Source: Mesostigma viride (lineage: Eukaryota; Streptophyta; Mesostigmatophyceae; Mesostigmatales; Mesostigmataceae). From it: a stretch of 36,000 nt of DNA. The notes below the pieces were generated by a model. That model did no database searches. It had not been told where the DNA came from and worked only from the letters and a program-made list of their open reading frames with translations. The position numbers and the translations under genes were made by a program. Position 1 is the stretch's first letter. Each line of letters opens with the position of its first letter. Where the stretch lies: positions 2,232,680 to 2,268,679 of the forward strand of contig RPFO01000022.1 of assembly GCA_009746045.1 (NCBI GenBank), in the 5' to 3' direction. Shown in pieces: positions 9,335 to 18,849 of the stretch.

Positions 9335-10769
9335 TTGGCAGTTGGCCACCTGTGCAGGCGCTAAGGAAGGCATTAGTGAGTATTAAGGCACACTAACACT
9401 TCCTATGCCATCCAAAAGGCTCCTGACCATGCCCAATTCGACCACAATGTACAAGGAGGTGGCTGGGCACGTCATGTGCCCTTGCCTTACCTCGACACGG
9501 GCAACCTGTTGCGTGTGTGCACAACAATGAGGCAGGTAGCTCTACATGCCTAGCCAACACTTCTAAAGCATATTCCAGGTTTATGGTGTGGGCATCATCC
9601 CAAAACCAAGCTGACCAAATTCAAACACACCCTAGAAAGCCATATCCACTAATTGCCCAACAAGGGTAACAACAGACAGTCCACAGAGAAAGCAGAATGA
9701 TCATACATGCTGCTTGCCAAGGCTTCTCAGTACCATGGTTACCTTGCCTTGCTAGCATATGAATCAGGGCTCTCCCATTTTAGTGGGATAAGGCCAACAA
9801 GACCATGATAACCCCTACCTACGTGCAGTTCCACCCATGCTGCCAGTATGCCCCTCAGAAAAACCACTGCCACCTTTTTTTCCCAGCGCAATTGTTTGCC
9901 AAAAAACAAACTCAAGCTGGTGAGCCTCTAACCACAATGAAGCCTCTGCTAAGAAAGGCCGCGTCAATATTCACACAAAACTGAGTGCTGTTAGCAATCT
10001 CCTTCCAAAAAAACACTCAGCAAATCCCTGACAACTTGACGATATGCCACGGTCACGCTTTGACACGTCCCAGCCATGCAACGTACATAAAAACCACTGA
10101 AAGGTGCCAGGAATCTGGCGATGCGCAGCACGGAATGGCATTCTACCTGGCGCTAACTGCACGGAAAGAAGCCGAAAACTTGCGTTGATAACCCATAAAG
10201 GAAGCGAAACATTCATAGGGTCACGCTGAGCACACGATCGTACCATTACCGGCATTGTCCTTCGCCCAGCGGCGCAGGAAAGAACAACCTTCCATGGAAT
10301 AATAAGACGCGCATCCCGCGAGCCTGGAGAGTGTCTTACCGATCATGAAGGAAATCTTGCCGAAACCCAGCAAATTTTTTAAAGCTTTACCAATAACAAT
10401 TTAAACGCATCCTTGACGCTAGGTAAAGCCCATAAAACCTGACAATCACCGCCGCCAGCGTGCATTCTAATTTATTCCTCTCGACGAAAACATCAGATTG
10501 GACCCCCGTGGCGATGGTCATCAATAAAATCATCGACACTGCAAAAAACGCGAACTCCGCTAAGAAGTAATATCATAAACTTGTCGTCTTTAAGATTAGC
10601 ACAGTTTCTCTGCATTCCGCGAGCTATCTTTTTCTACTCTGCCTGAAAGCACGTCGCCATGGCCAGCTCCGGTAGGGGTGCGCGCACCGTGCACCACTTT
10701 TTCATGGTACGGACGGGTACCGCGAATTTTTTCGGCGCCAAAATATTCGCGCCGGGACCGTCCCCTTAA
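9335..10769 (+). repeat. Dispersed 1.4-kb repeat, copy A
   Basis: Nearly identical, with small indels, to 20956-22385 in the same orientation. It starts at TTGGCA and ends at GGGACCGTCCCCTTAA. Both copies close with a GC-rich end containing GGTAGGGGTGCGCGCACCG and GGCGCCAAAA. Frames are not conserved between the copies apart from short chance stretches, so it looks non-coding: a non-autonomous element or a piece of one. It lies in the third intron of the transposase gene, 130 bp before exon 4. No terminal inverted repeat or target duplication was found by eye. Confidence 0.8.
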
Positions 10770-10901
10770 ACAAACTTCGTGTTTGCTTGGCTGCATGCAC
10801 ATTTCCCATGTTTCAGCGAGTGTTTCTAGCAGGTTAAGTGTATGCAAAACATGTACTTACGTTCTTTTTTTTCTATTTGGTTCATGTGGTTTTTTTTTCA
10901 G

Positions 10902-11089
10902 GGTCAAGGCTTCCCGTCTGTGTGGGACATTCTGGAAACTGATCCGTCCAAGTGTATTCTGCCGAGCAAGCGCTTTCGTCAACAAGCATATACTCTCTCT
11001 GAGGTCGAGCAGCTTGAGGCCTTACAGTTACTCCTGGAATTCGCACTTCAGCATGCAACATACGAGCGCGGATATGAAATTGAATTCTG
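10902..11089 (+). CDS. TNP2-like transposase, exon 4
   Basis: The exon lies between a strong acceptor (T-run then CAG at 10899-10901) and a GTGAGT donor at 11090. It opens in phase 0, as the exon ending at 1338 requires, and encodes about 62 residues without a stop. The peptide starts GQGFPSVWDILETD, is amphipathic, rich in Leu and Glu in the middle (SEVEQLEALQLLLEFALQ) and ends EIEF. It has no motif I can name. Assignment to the same gene rests on strand, phase and the pattern of TE-filled introns. It is separated from exon 3 by 9.5 kb, of which 7.5 kb is the LTR retrotransposon at 1492-8990. Confidence 0.45.
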
Positions 11090-11186
11090 GTGAGTTTCTT
11101 GTAGAAACAGTTGCAAAAGAAAGGTATCTTGCTTGATGCGTTATGCAGATTATATTGCATGAAAGAAAGGCTCTTCTTTATTTCTT

Positions 11187-12105
11187 TACGTTGTTGTCGT
11201 TGTTGCATAATTCGTCTTCGTTGCGCATATATTCTGTTGCGCTTGGCACCTTCATCAGTCCTGCTGAATATCCTACGTGGACATGCATTCCGTGTAGTTC
11301 AGTGCATGCCACGTGTTAGATACTTCTAGAATCCTCTAGGAGGTACCAAGGCAGATGCGCATACATGATAGGCCGATAGTCGGCTCAGTCCTATTGACAG
11401 TACTACACCGGCCCTTGACCAGCCGGTGACGTGGAGGCCTGGGAGACGCCCACATATTCTACGTGGCGTTATCCCATTGGCGAGTACTAGTGAAGTACAG
11501 CCATTGGCCCAATACTACAATAAAGTATATTGTAGTAATCTGTACAAGATCCTCTATCTCTGAGGACCCATGTGGACCCTAGATGGGTCTCCAACCAACT
11601 CCAGCCATTCTTTCCCTTGTGAAAGTGATAAGGCTTAGATGTATTCATTGATGTTCTAAGCCTCATCACTTTCACAAGGGAAAGAATGGCTGGAGTTGGT
11701 TGGAGACCCATCTGGGGTCCACATGGGTCCTCAGAGATAGAGGATCTTGTACAGATTACTACAATATACTTTATAGTATTGGGCCAATGGCTGTACTTCA
11801 CTAGTACTCGCCAATGGGATAACGCCACGTAGAATGTGTGGGCGTCTCCCAGGCCTCCACGTCACCGGCTGGTCAAGGGCCGGTGTAGTCCTGTCAAGAG
11901 GACTGAGCCGACTATCGGCCTATCATGTATGCGCATCTGCCTTGGTACCTCCTAGAGGATTCTAGAAGTATCTAACACGCGGCATGCACTGAACTACATG
12001 GAATGCATGTCCACGTAGGATATTCAGCAAGACTGATGAAGGTGCCAAGCGCAACAGGTTCTTATGCGCAACGAAGACGAATTATGCGACAACGACAATA
12101 ACGTA
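11187..12105. repeat. Long near-perfect palindrome (foldback element)
   Basis: Two arms of about 450 bp are inverted copies around a 15-nt loop (11640-11654). Pairing can be followed from AGGCTTAGA / TCTAAGCCT at the loop out to TACGTTGTTGTCGTT / its partner ending near 12105, with only scattered mismatches and tiny indels; weaker pairing may continue to about 11175 and 12118. It fills the intron after exon 4 of the transposase gene. Transcribed, it would fold into one hairpin of some 450 bp. It could be a foldback transposon, a pair of inverted MITEs or a small-RNA precursor; the sequence does not decide. Confidence 0.9.
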
Positions 12106-12212
12106 TGAGAACAATAAACACAACGTTCATTCCATGCTTTCTGATTTACATCGCATTCCATTTATTTGCAACTGCTGGGACAACTAGGTCGGCCAGCAAC
12201 ATCTGGGTGTAG

Positions 12213-12354
12213 TTCATGGCAGGTTTACCTAGCTTCCCTTCTTTGGACTGCCATGCAGAACAAGACGCGGTGGCAGAAGATTGTCAAGGCTCACACGCCA
12301 GCCCCTGTGGGAAAGCCACCTCCCCCCAAGCAGAGGAGGCGTTTTGATGAGTAG
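12213..12354 (+). CDS. TNP2-like transposase, probable terminal exon
   Basis: The open frame ends at TAG (12352-12354) with the basic tail KPPPPKQRRRFDE, which looks like a nuclear localisation-type C terminus. Exon 4 ends with two bases of a codon. Among nearby AG acceptors, only the one at 12211-12212 restores this frame without an immediate stop, so the exon is drawn from 12213. The intron between (11090-12212) is filled by the palindrome at 11187-12105. The acceptor has a weak pyrimidine tract, so the start is tentative; the exon may instead belong to an unrelated remnant. Confidence 0.35.
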
Positions 12355-12529
12355 TGTAGTTAGGATTTTCTAGACTAGATAGCTTTAAAGAGTTAGGTTC
12401 GTTCGATTGCGCGGCTTCCTTCACTCCACTCATCCACCAAGGAATATGTGCTTCATGATCTCCCAACGGAGGCATGTTATATTTTAATTTTTAATTTTTT
12501 AATTTTACCTAGCTTCCTGGGAATGTCCT
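12355..12529. other. Spacer between the transposase gene and a LINE
   Basis: AT-rich; contains a TTTTAATTTTTAATTTTTTA stretch near 12482-12505. No gene seen. Confidence 0.4.
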
Positions 12530-14507
12530 TGGGGCCAGGCCAAGTCAAGATATGCCGCCCTGGTTGGCCAAGCCGCTGGGGGCCGGCCAGACCAAGGGCG
12601 GTGTCGACCTGGCTGGTGCGAGCAAGATGGTACTACCTACAAATGCTAGATCATACGCTGCCTACTAATCTCGTCCAAAATACGAGGCATACCCTGATAC
12701 AGAGGCTCTAATGACCCATGCTTGGAAAACCCTACATGCAGGACCTGTCGGAGCATCCTGTAAACCGTGCCGTCTAGCTTGGCTCAGTTGGCTGCCAGTG
12801 TGTCCGTGAGTGTCCACGCCTCGGCGCCATACGTGAGCACCGTGAGGATGAGGACCTTGAAGAGCATGCGCTTGCGGTGCTCGCCCAGGCCCTTCAAGCG
12901 CCAGTATAGTAATTGTTGAGCGAACGGAGCCTGGCCCAGGCCAGGCCGATGCGGATGTCCACATCGCCGGCGGTGCATGTCAGGGAGCATGCTCCCCAAC
13001 AGTTTGAAGCGGTCACGGAACGGGACCTCCGCCCCGTCGAGCAGGCGCGTCAACGGTGGGCGACTGGAGGCCCCAATCACCATCCCCTCCGGTTTGACAC
13101 TAATCTCCAACCCCACCGCCCTCGCCCCCAAGCCCATGCAGACAGTCCAGCCAGGTCTGAATGTGCTCGGGGCGCGCGATGAGGGTGGTCTCATCCGAGC
13201 ATAAATCAGGTCGGACAGGCGGTATAGCCATTGCCACCTCCGCCATGCTCGCGCTCGAATGTCCAAGCCGGGCTCGAACCCCTTCAGAGCAGTAAAGCGC
13301 GCACCTGCCCGGCCGGCGCATGACGTGATCCACGCCAACAATGATGAACAGATATGAGGACAGGACACAACCTTGCCACACCCCGTGGTGAAGGGGGAAT
13401 GGTGGGGTGGATAGCCTTCCGCAGTCCGCACTACTGCCTGTGAGCCCTCATACAGTCGACGAATGGCAGCAATAATAAACGCTGGCGGTACCCGATCCAG
13501 AGCTATACATAGGATGGCCCAAAGAGCCTCCCAGAGGATGTACCGTGTCAAAGGCCTTGATGTAGTCGACAAAAATGAAGACCAGCGGTAAACTGGTCAT
13601 CAGGGCATGCAAAGGCGACGCACCTCCTCCATCAACCGGCGCGCGACAAATACAGCCATGACAGTGTTACGACCACAACGGAAACCCATCTGGGACTCAC
13701 CCAGGTGTGGGTCCAGCGCGGCGCGGAGCCTAGCTGTGCAGCATCATGCGCATGAAGACCTTCAGCGCGGCGCTCTGGAGGCAGACACCCCGATAGTTAT
13801 CTAGGCCAGGGTCAGCAGCAGAGCCCTTCTTGTATGTACAGCATAACTCGGATGGCCGTCTACCACTCAGCAGGCGGAGGCTCGTCAGAGAGCAGGACAC
13901 GGTACGTGCAGAACGCCAGCACTGAGATCCCTCACCGCCGGGGCAGGGGTCTTCAGCAGCTCAGCAGAAAGGTGGTCGGCACCGACCGCCGCGTCGTACC
14001 GCAGGCGAGCAACTTGGGTGCCGTCCAATTCCTTCAAAGCGAAGGGGTGGACGACGTCGTTGGTGTCAAGGCAGCCCTCCTGCAATTAATTAGACTCGTG
14101 CTCCCGTTGGGGAGTCACGGAGCATTAACCTCCTGCAAGGCGGGGACTTGGTAGTCCGCGGCAGAGGAGGGGGGCGCAGGCGGCGGGGGTGGGCCGGCAA
14201 CGCCGAGACGGGCGGCCGTCTCGGGGTGAAGCGGCGGGGGGGGGGGCGCGAGCCCCACCTGTCAACTTAGGAAACATTGTGGGCCAACCAGCGGTCAAGG
14301 CCTGACCGGCCCCGTGTGCTCCACCGCGGGGAGCGCTGCCGCCGGCCGCCAAGCCGGTCGAGGTGGTACCACATGTCCTAGCTTGCCCTGGTTGCGAGCT
14401 TGGCAGGCCTTGGCATCTGCGATGCACTGGGCCACCTCTGCGTCCTGAGCGTGCTCGTATGCCTCCACAAGGGCGGCCTTGAGCACCGGTTTCTGCAGCA
14501 GCCCGGC
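12530..14507 (-). pseudogene. Decayed LINE: ORF2 N-terminal region, RT and C-terminal region (LINE copy A)
   Basis: Reading on the - strand, frames switch several times but order is that of a LINE ORF2. An Ala-rich N-terminal helix region is at 14519-14295. An RT entry block, ADHLSAELLK, lies near 13960. NYRGVCLQSAALKVFMRMML and GFR.GRNTV follow around 13680-13800, then a motif A remnant (IKAFDTV) near 13560, WQGCVLSSYLF at 13330-13380, a damaged motif C reading CSDETTL (normally YADDTTL) near 13190, and the LTYGAEAWTLT block at 12790-12830 followed by LDGTVYRMLRQVLHVGF and ISRQRMI. A 43-bp insertion interrupts it at 14086-14128. Stops, frameshifts and loss of the catalytic Asp pair show it is dead. 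Confidence 0.8.
14086..14128. mobile_element. 43-bp insert flanked by a 10-bp direct repeat
   Basis: The insert begins TTAATTAGACTCGTGCTCCC, ends GGAGCATTAA and has short inverted ends (TTAAT/ATTAA) plus an internal GACTC...GAGTC pair. The ten bases CCTCCTGCAA lie on both sides (14076-14085 and 14129-14138), as expected of a target-site duplication. It splits LINE copy A. Related sequence occurs at 28468-28513 and 33598-33645. It is far too small to encode anything. Confidence 0.65.
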
Positions 14508-14710
14508 CAGGTTGGCCAATACGTCGGTACGTCAAATACGTCGGCCTCAAAATACGAGTATTATACGTGGAGCATGGCAGAATACCGGTCACAGAATACG
14601 TGGCAGTGTGCAGCATGCATGGTTATTAATGGGCCTTTAGGGCCTAGGCCTTAGGGGCATAGTTATGCATGGAGATGAGTAAATATATGGTGGAAGGCAT
14701 AATTTAATCT

Positions 14711-14845
14711 GCACCATTCCTTGCACTTATTCCCTACCGGCCTGCCATAAATTTTTAATGCAATATGTGCACATTCCTTGCACTTATTCCCTACCAACCT
14801 GCCACCATAATTTACCCATTACTGCATGTGCACATTCCTTGCAAG
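14711..14845 (+). repeat. Tandem repeat, unit about 58-61 bp, 2.3 copies
   Basis: Units begin GCACCATTCCTTGCACTTAT (14711), GTGCACATTCCTTGCACTTA (14767) and GTGCACATTCCTTGCAAGC (14828). It lies inside the hAT-like element, between its left end and its ORF. Confidence 0.75.
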
Positions 14846-14963
14846 CATCTCTTGTGCATGCCAAGTCCGGGAGCAGTGATCAGCCCTTTGTACTGACTAA
14901 GGCCGGCAATCATCGCCTTGAAAGAGCGGCTCTGAGCCGCGTGAAAGGAAATATATAGCATTC

Positions 14964-15413
14964 TCAACAAAGAAGTTCGCCACCAGGAAATGGCATTCCT
15001 CTTCGTTTATGGGGCTCACAAACCTCGTGATTGTCTGCTGGCGAGGATCTCCTGCACCTGCCGACCCCGAAGCAACTAGGCCGTGGCCGCTCTCCGCACT
15101 GAATTGTCCTGAAGCTAAGGTGCTGCTGCTTCCTCGCCTTCAGCCCGGCCTTCTTGCTCCACAACTCCTGGAATTCTAACCTCCGTTTCTGCCCAATCTT
15201 TGCGTCACGGCAAGCATCTATGCCCTGCCTTGCGATGCCCGCAAAATGTGCGCGCATCCGGGTCGCACTAATCTGCTTGCCATCACCACTGGTAAAATTG
15301 TGGCCGCAAAATGAGCAGCTAAACTTCAGCTGCGAAACCGTTTTCCCCAGAGCATCCTTCACCAAGACAATTCTTTTCGTTACAAAATTATGCTCTGGCC
15401 CTTTTTCTGGCAT
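14964..15413 (-). CDS. BED-type zinc-finger fragment of a hAT transposase
   Basis: The ATG at 15411-15413 opens a frame of about 149 residues (MPEKGPEHNF...) to a stop at 14964; the frame is also open upstream to at least 15458, so a longer N terminus is possible. The middle holds CSFCGHNFTSG followed by RMRAHFAGI and IDAC, the C-x2-C...H...C layout of BED fingers in plant-type hAT transposases. This finger binds transposon DNA. A basic KIGQKRRLEFQELWSKKAG segment follows. No RNase H-like catalytic core is present. The last 50 residues look like read-through of non-coding sequence. Confidence 0.55.
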   Translation of the reverse strand: MPEKGPEHNFVTKRIVLVKDALGKTVSQLKFSCSFCGHNFTSGDGKQISATRMRAHFAGIARQGIDACRDAKIGQKRRLEFQELWSKKAGLKARKQQHLSFRTIQCGERPRPSCFGVGRCRRSSPADNHEVCEPHKRRGMPFPGGELLC

Positions 15414-15825
15414 GGCTGCAAATACACGATTGCCCTTGGCGACAAAATCCAATGGCACACCGCCATATGCAATATTAATGATACAGGCTGTGTTATTACA
15501 AGTGCCACGTTCCCAGCACAGCTGGCATTTTCATCGTGCTGGCACTCTCTCCGTGTAATTTCAGCTAGCTTGCCAACTGCCAAGTCATTACTGGACTTGC
15601 GAAAAGCCTAGTTCATAGTAGAAAATCTTGGTAAAGGTAGGCGCCGCGCCACGGCCCGGTTGGCCTGGCACCAAGCGCTGCCCCAGGCCCCAGCTCGAAC
15701 CTCGAAAATTTCTAAGTCCAAATCACGTGTTCTTGACAAAATACGCGTATAGTACGTACGTCGGGGCCAAATAAACGCGTATTGCCGTATTTATTTTGAC
15801 AATACGCACGTATTTGCCAACCTGG

Positions 15826-16028
15826 ACGTGCAGAAAAATATTGAGATCTGCTGGGCAGACCGATGTCGATAGCTTGTAACTCATAATATATATTTTAATA
15901 ATATAATTACTTACAGCAGAGTGAAATCACTCAAACCAAAGCAAACGCCCAGCTATAAACCTCTATACAGAGCCATGTCAAATCTCTATACTACGATAAG
16001 ACCAATGGAAACTCCTAACGGGAGGAAC
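15826..16028. other. AT-rich spacer
   Basis: Contains ATAATATATATTTTAATAAT near 15884-15902, probably the 3' region of the - strand LINE fragment that follows. No gene. Confidence 0.4.
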
Positions 16029-16800
16029 CTAATAGCCCTGCTGCACCGCAAAATCAGCCCGCGTACGGCGGAGCATGATGTCAGCCATGGCCCGAGTCAG
16101 CGCCACCGACAAGCGCTGACGCCAATATGACGTCTAGGTCCGCGCCGACCATGAGGCCCGCTGGCCCTCCAGGTCCAGCCGGTCCTCCCGGAGCCGGCAA
16201 CACTCCTTGAAGAAGGCGGAGGTCAGGGGCCCCATGGCCCCAAACTCCTCCAGGACAAAGGGCACCACACGATGGTGCCCGACGTCGCCGTAGGCCAGGA
16301 GCTTGGCCCGCTCCGCCCGGTCCGCCGTGTAACCTGCCGTGAGGGAGGCCCCAGCCACGTGGCTAAGAGCCAAGGGCCGCGCCACCGAAACGTCGATAAG
16401 CAGATGCCGGCCACCCCCCTCAAAGTCCAGCACCACGATGTCAGGCCGGTGGTTGGGGGAATAGAAGGCAGCGCCATCCGCATCCTCGGACCGGATGTTC
16501 GCGTGGGGGAAAACCGACCGAATCATGGCGAGCACCACCGTCAGGAGGACAGTGTGCAAATACAAATACCAATTCTGATTCTGTTGGCCCCCCATGCAGG
16601 AAAGGTAGTGAGTCCCCGTGGGATCCAGCGGCTGCCCACAGCTACCACAAGGCCGCCCGGCCGGAACAAGAGGCTGCGGGGCAAATAGCTGGTGCCGGAG
16701 CGCCACCGAGTAGTGGCTGGGAGCCAAGGCGAATGGGGGGGCCATGGGAAGAGCACGAAGGTACGCCGAGCCCACACTCCGCAAGGAAAGCGAGAACAGC
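16029..16800 (-). pseudogene. 3' fragment of a LINE ORF with CCHC knuckle and restriction-like endonuclease motif
   Basis: The frame enters near 16800 (FSLSLRSVGSAYLRALP). It carries CGSCGQPLDPTGTHYLSC, a C-x2-C...H...C knuckle, then RPDIVV and, 15 residues on, LLIDVSV: the PD...D arrangement of the restriction-like endonuclease found at the C terminus of R2-like and Dualen-like LINEs. After an in-frame TAG at 16134-16136 the same frame continues with TSYWRQRLSVALTRAM and ends at TAG 16029-16031, so the stop is a nonsense mutation. The 5' part, with the RT, is absent. It abuts, in opposite orientation, a retroposon tail at 16823-16935. Confidence 0.65.
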
Positions 16801-16822
16801 CACGCACATAATATATGAGAGG

Positions 16823-16935
16823 TCCCCAGTTCGATTCCGGTCGGATTCATTTGCAGATCGCGTTTTCCGCGTTTTCCGCGGCCCGGCACTGAACGCAAAG
16901 GTTTTCACCTTTGCGGAGTGTCTGATCAGAATAAT
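16823..16935 (+). repeat. Retroposon 3' tail, copy 1 (5'-truncated)
   Basis: Shares GAGAGGTCCCCAGTTCGATT through TCTGATCAGA with the copies at 19631-19877 and 28631-28877 but begins about 130 bp later. It ends at TCTGATCAGA followed by AT-rich sequence. It keeps the Pol III B-box-like GTTCGATTCC. Confidence 0.75.
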
Positions 16936-17278
16936 ATATATTCATTGAGAATGATAGATTACGGAGGTGAGATAGGACGCACATAATATATATAGTCCAC
17001 CATAATTATGAATATAGATTGGGAGAGCACACACGCGGAGCCCTGCCACACCTCGAGGTGTGCAGAAGGATTCATGCCGGAGTGACGCTGTCAGCGGTAC
17101 TGAAGGACCTGGGCTTGGGACCCTCAGGGCTTCATAGATCGAACTGGCGGATGATCTCAACAATGTACGATGGGACACGGAACAGGTGGAGGACCACCCA
17201 CTGAGGGCGTCCTGGATATATATAATTATTGCTGAGGGTTGTGGGGAGCCTCGGGATCGGGACTGGTCTACTGTACCG
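16936..17278. other. Unassigned sequence with AT-rich patches
   Basis: Contains several ATAATATATA patches (16930-17010, 17215-17232). No coding or RNA feature that I can support. Confidence 0.35.
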
Positions 17279-17295
17279 CCCCCCCCCCCCCCCCC
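17279..17295 (+). repeat. Homopolymer run of 17 C
   Basis: Leads directly into ACATTTAAGACTGGGGTCC, the terminal motif described at 17296. Length is likely uncertain in assembly. Confidence 0.8.
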
Positions 17296-17345
17296 ACATT
17301 TAAGACTGGGGTCCGACCAATCCAGGGCTCACGATCTTAAAGAAT
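17296..17345 (+). repeat. TTAAGATC-family terminus, copy 1
   Basis: ACATTTAAGACTGGGGTCC, then CCAGGGCTCACGATCTTAAA. Matches the reverse complement of 22381-22436 (CAAACGTGTGTG; GGACCCCAATCTCA), so the two face each other across 5.1 kb. Confidence 0.6.
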
Positions 17346-17460
17346 CTTACTACTGTGATTCGATTATACTAAGCTCGAAGTTCAATTATACTACAATTAT
17401 ACTACTAGAGTTTCTGGCCTGCGCTCGTTGTCTAGTACTTGATACTACTAGTAGAGGTAA

Positions 17461-17800
17461 AATCCAAAGTCTCATGATCTTAAACCGGCCTGAGTGAGAA
17501 TCTTAAACGTGTGTGTGGGGGTGTAGTCGAGAGTCGAGACTCGAGCGTCGACACTCGACAGTACATATTAGTGTCAAGGCCCGGACTCAGTCCGGACTCC
17601 GGAGCCCCGGAGGCCCGGATCGACTCGGGCCGGTGCCGGCCGCCGGTGCAATTTTTCTGTGCTAACTGCTAACCCCCGTCACCGAGGTCGGTCAGGACTC
17701 ATTCAGGAGTCAGGACTCGGGACTCGGGAGTCGGGACAGCTATGTAGTACACCCCCCCCACACACACATTTAAGATTCTCAGGTTTAAGATCATGAGCCC
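17461..17800. repeat. Foldback unit with TTAAGATC arms and GACTC-rich core
   Basis: The left arm (CATGATCTTAAACC; GAGAATCTTAAACGTGTGTG, 17472-17525) is inverted in the right arm (CACACACATTTAAGATTCTC; GGTTTAAGATCATGAG, 17752-17800). The core is a GC-rich run of GACTC/GAGTC and CCGGA words with many small palindromes. Looks like a MITE-type element. Confidence 0.65.
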
Positions 17801-18849
17801 CTGGATTTTGAAATTTCAGGTTTAAGATCGCAGGGCTGGTTTTGGGCAAAAAGATATTAAAGTTGGTACAAAAAGCTGCCAACTTCCGGCCAGTGCCCAG
17901 TGTACAGACCACGAGCAACGGTATTGATATATTTTTATTATTTGTTGGGGGTGTTGCTATTAATTTCAAAAACTTCCACTCATGCAGGACTCATGCAAGG
18001 GGGGTGTCCAAAACAAAAATATCAGACACTATGCTGAAATTTTCAAAAGTTGGCCCTTGGACCCTACCTACCTTATATACCTAGCAAAACCCTGAGGTCC
18101 CAAGGGTTATAGGGGTCGACCTAGGGAGCAAATCAGCAAAATGATCAGCTCCGCGAGCTCTACCGTTTGAGCATATTGGTGTATGGGAAAATTCCGGTTT
18201 TCTGAAATGGGTCGAACTGGCCGGCGCGTGGCGATACTGGCACGGCACGGCGCTGGATAGCTGAAGCCTTGTAGTGGTGGCAGACGGCAGCATCAGTACT
18301 TCCGTGCCTAGTAGGGGCAGCACCATCTTGCGGGCAACCCCCCCCCCTCTATGGTACCTGCCAAAATTTTGACTGCAGATTTGGGTTCAGCTCGCCAAGT
18401 GCTATCAGTTTGTCCGTCAAACCGTTTCGAAATTCCGACCATACAGGGAGCTAGCAGAAAATCCAAGTGTCTTGTTGTAAAAAACCCATATCGGCCCGGC
18501 ACCCTACCTACCTACCCTTTAACCCATGGTCCGCCGATGTGCCATGTGGTCATTTTTTACCACAACACACGTAACGTAACTTTACCGCGTAATTCCGTGA
18601 CCTGCGACGTAAGTGACGCGTAACGTAAATATGTCCGGCCGGTCGGGGCAGACCCAACGTGAATGAAAATGCTTAGGTTGGGTAGGTAATTGCGCCATGG
18701 CCCAGTAAATACCACCACTTTCTTGCAGGCAGTCACGTGACTTTTGCTAACATTTTTTACCGTTGCGCGCGCGCATAGCGAGATATGGCTGTCAGCGCGC
18801 CATTTTGTGGCAATTTTGGGTTCCGCGGCTTGAAATGGGTCAGATGATG
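17801..18849. other. Non-coding repeat-rich stretch
   Basis: Holds another CAGGTTTAAGATCGCAGGG (17816-17834). A stretch at about 17985-18045 (AAGGGGGGTGTCCAAAA and flanks) recurs inverted at 20319-20376. Acgt-rich words (GTAACGTAAC) lie near 18570-18630. No gene supported. Confidence 0.45.

Larger units (their letters stand above)
14508..15825 (-). mobile_element. Candidate hAT-type DNA transposon remnant
   Basis: The left end reads CAGGTTGGCCAATACGT and the right end, in reverse complement, CAGGTTGGCAAATACGTGCG, a 17-20 bp inverted repeat of the CAGG.TGGCAA form common in hAT elements. Both subterminal regions are full of ATACG/TACGT words. Inside is a BED zinc-finger ORF, the N-terminal domain of many hAT transposases. 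At 1.3 kb it lacks room for the catalytic and dimerisation domains, so it would be an internally deleted copy. The expected 8-bp target duplication was not found, and the left end overlaps LINE sequence, so the boundary is tentative. Confidence 0.5.

Noticed and set aside
10678-10790. Short peptide conserved between the two 1.4-kb repeat copies (22294-22380)
   Set aside because: The DNA is nearly identical there, so the peptide match adds nothing. Frames elsewhere in the repeat are not conserved.
11487-11828. 113-residue open frame across the palindrome centre
   Set aside because: Palindromic DNA gives mirrored frames; no domain, and the structure explains the sequence better.
14915-14945. 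Small GC hairpin (GCGGCTCTGAGCCGC) as a possible RNA gene or terminator
   Set aside because: Too short and without any accompanying conserved RNA motif or promoter.
16823-16860. tRNA gene
   Set aside because: B box and a T-arm-like segment are present, but there is no complete cloverleaf and no A box with normal spacing in any of the three copies.
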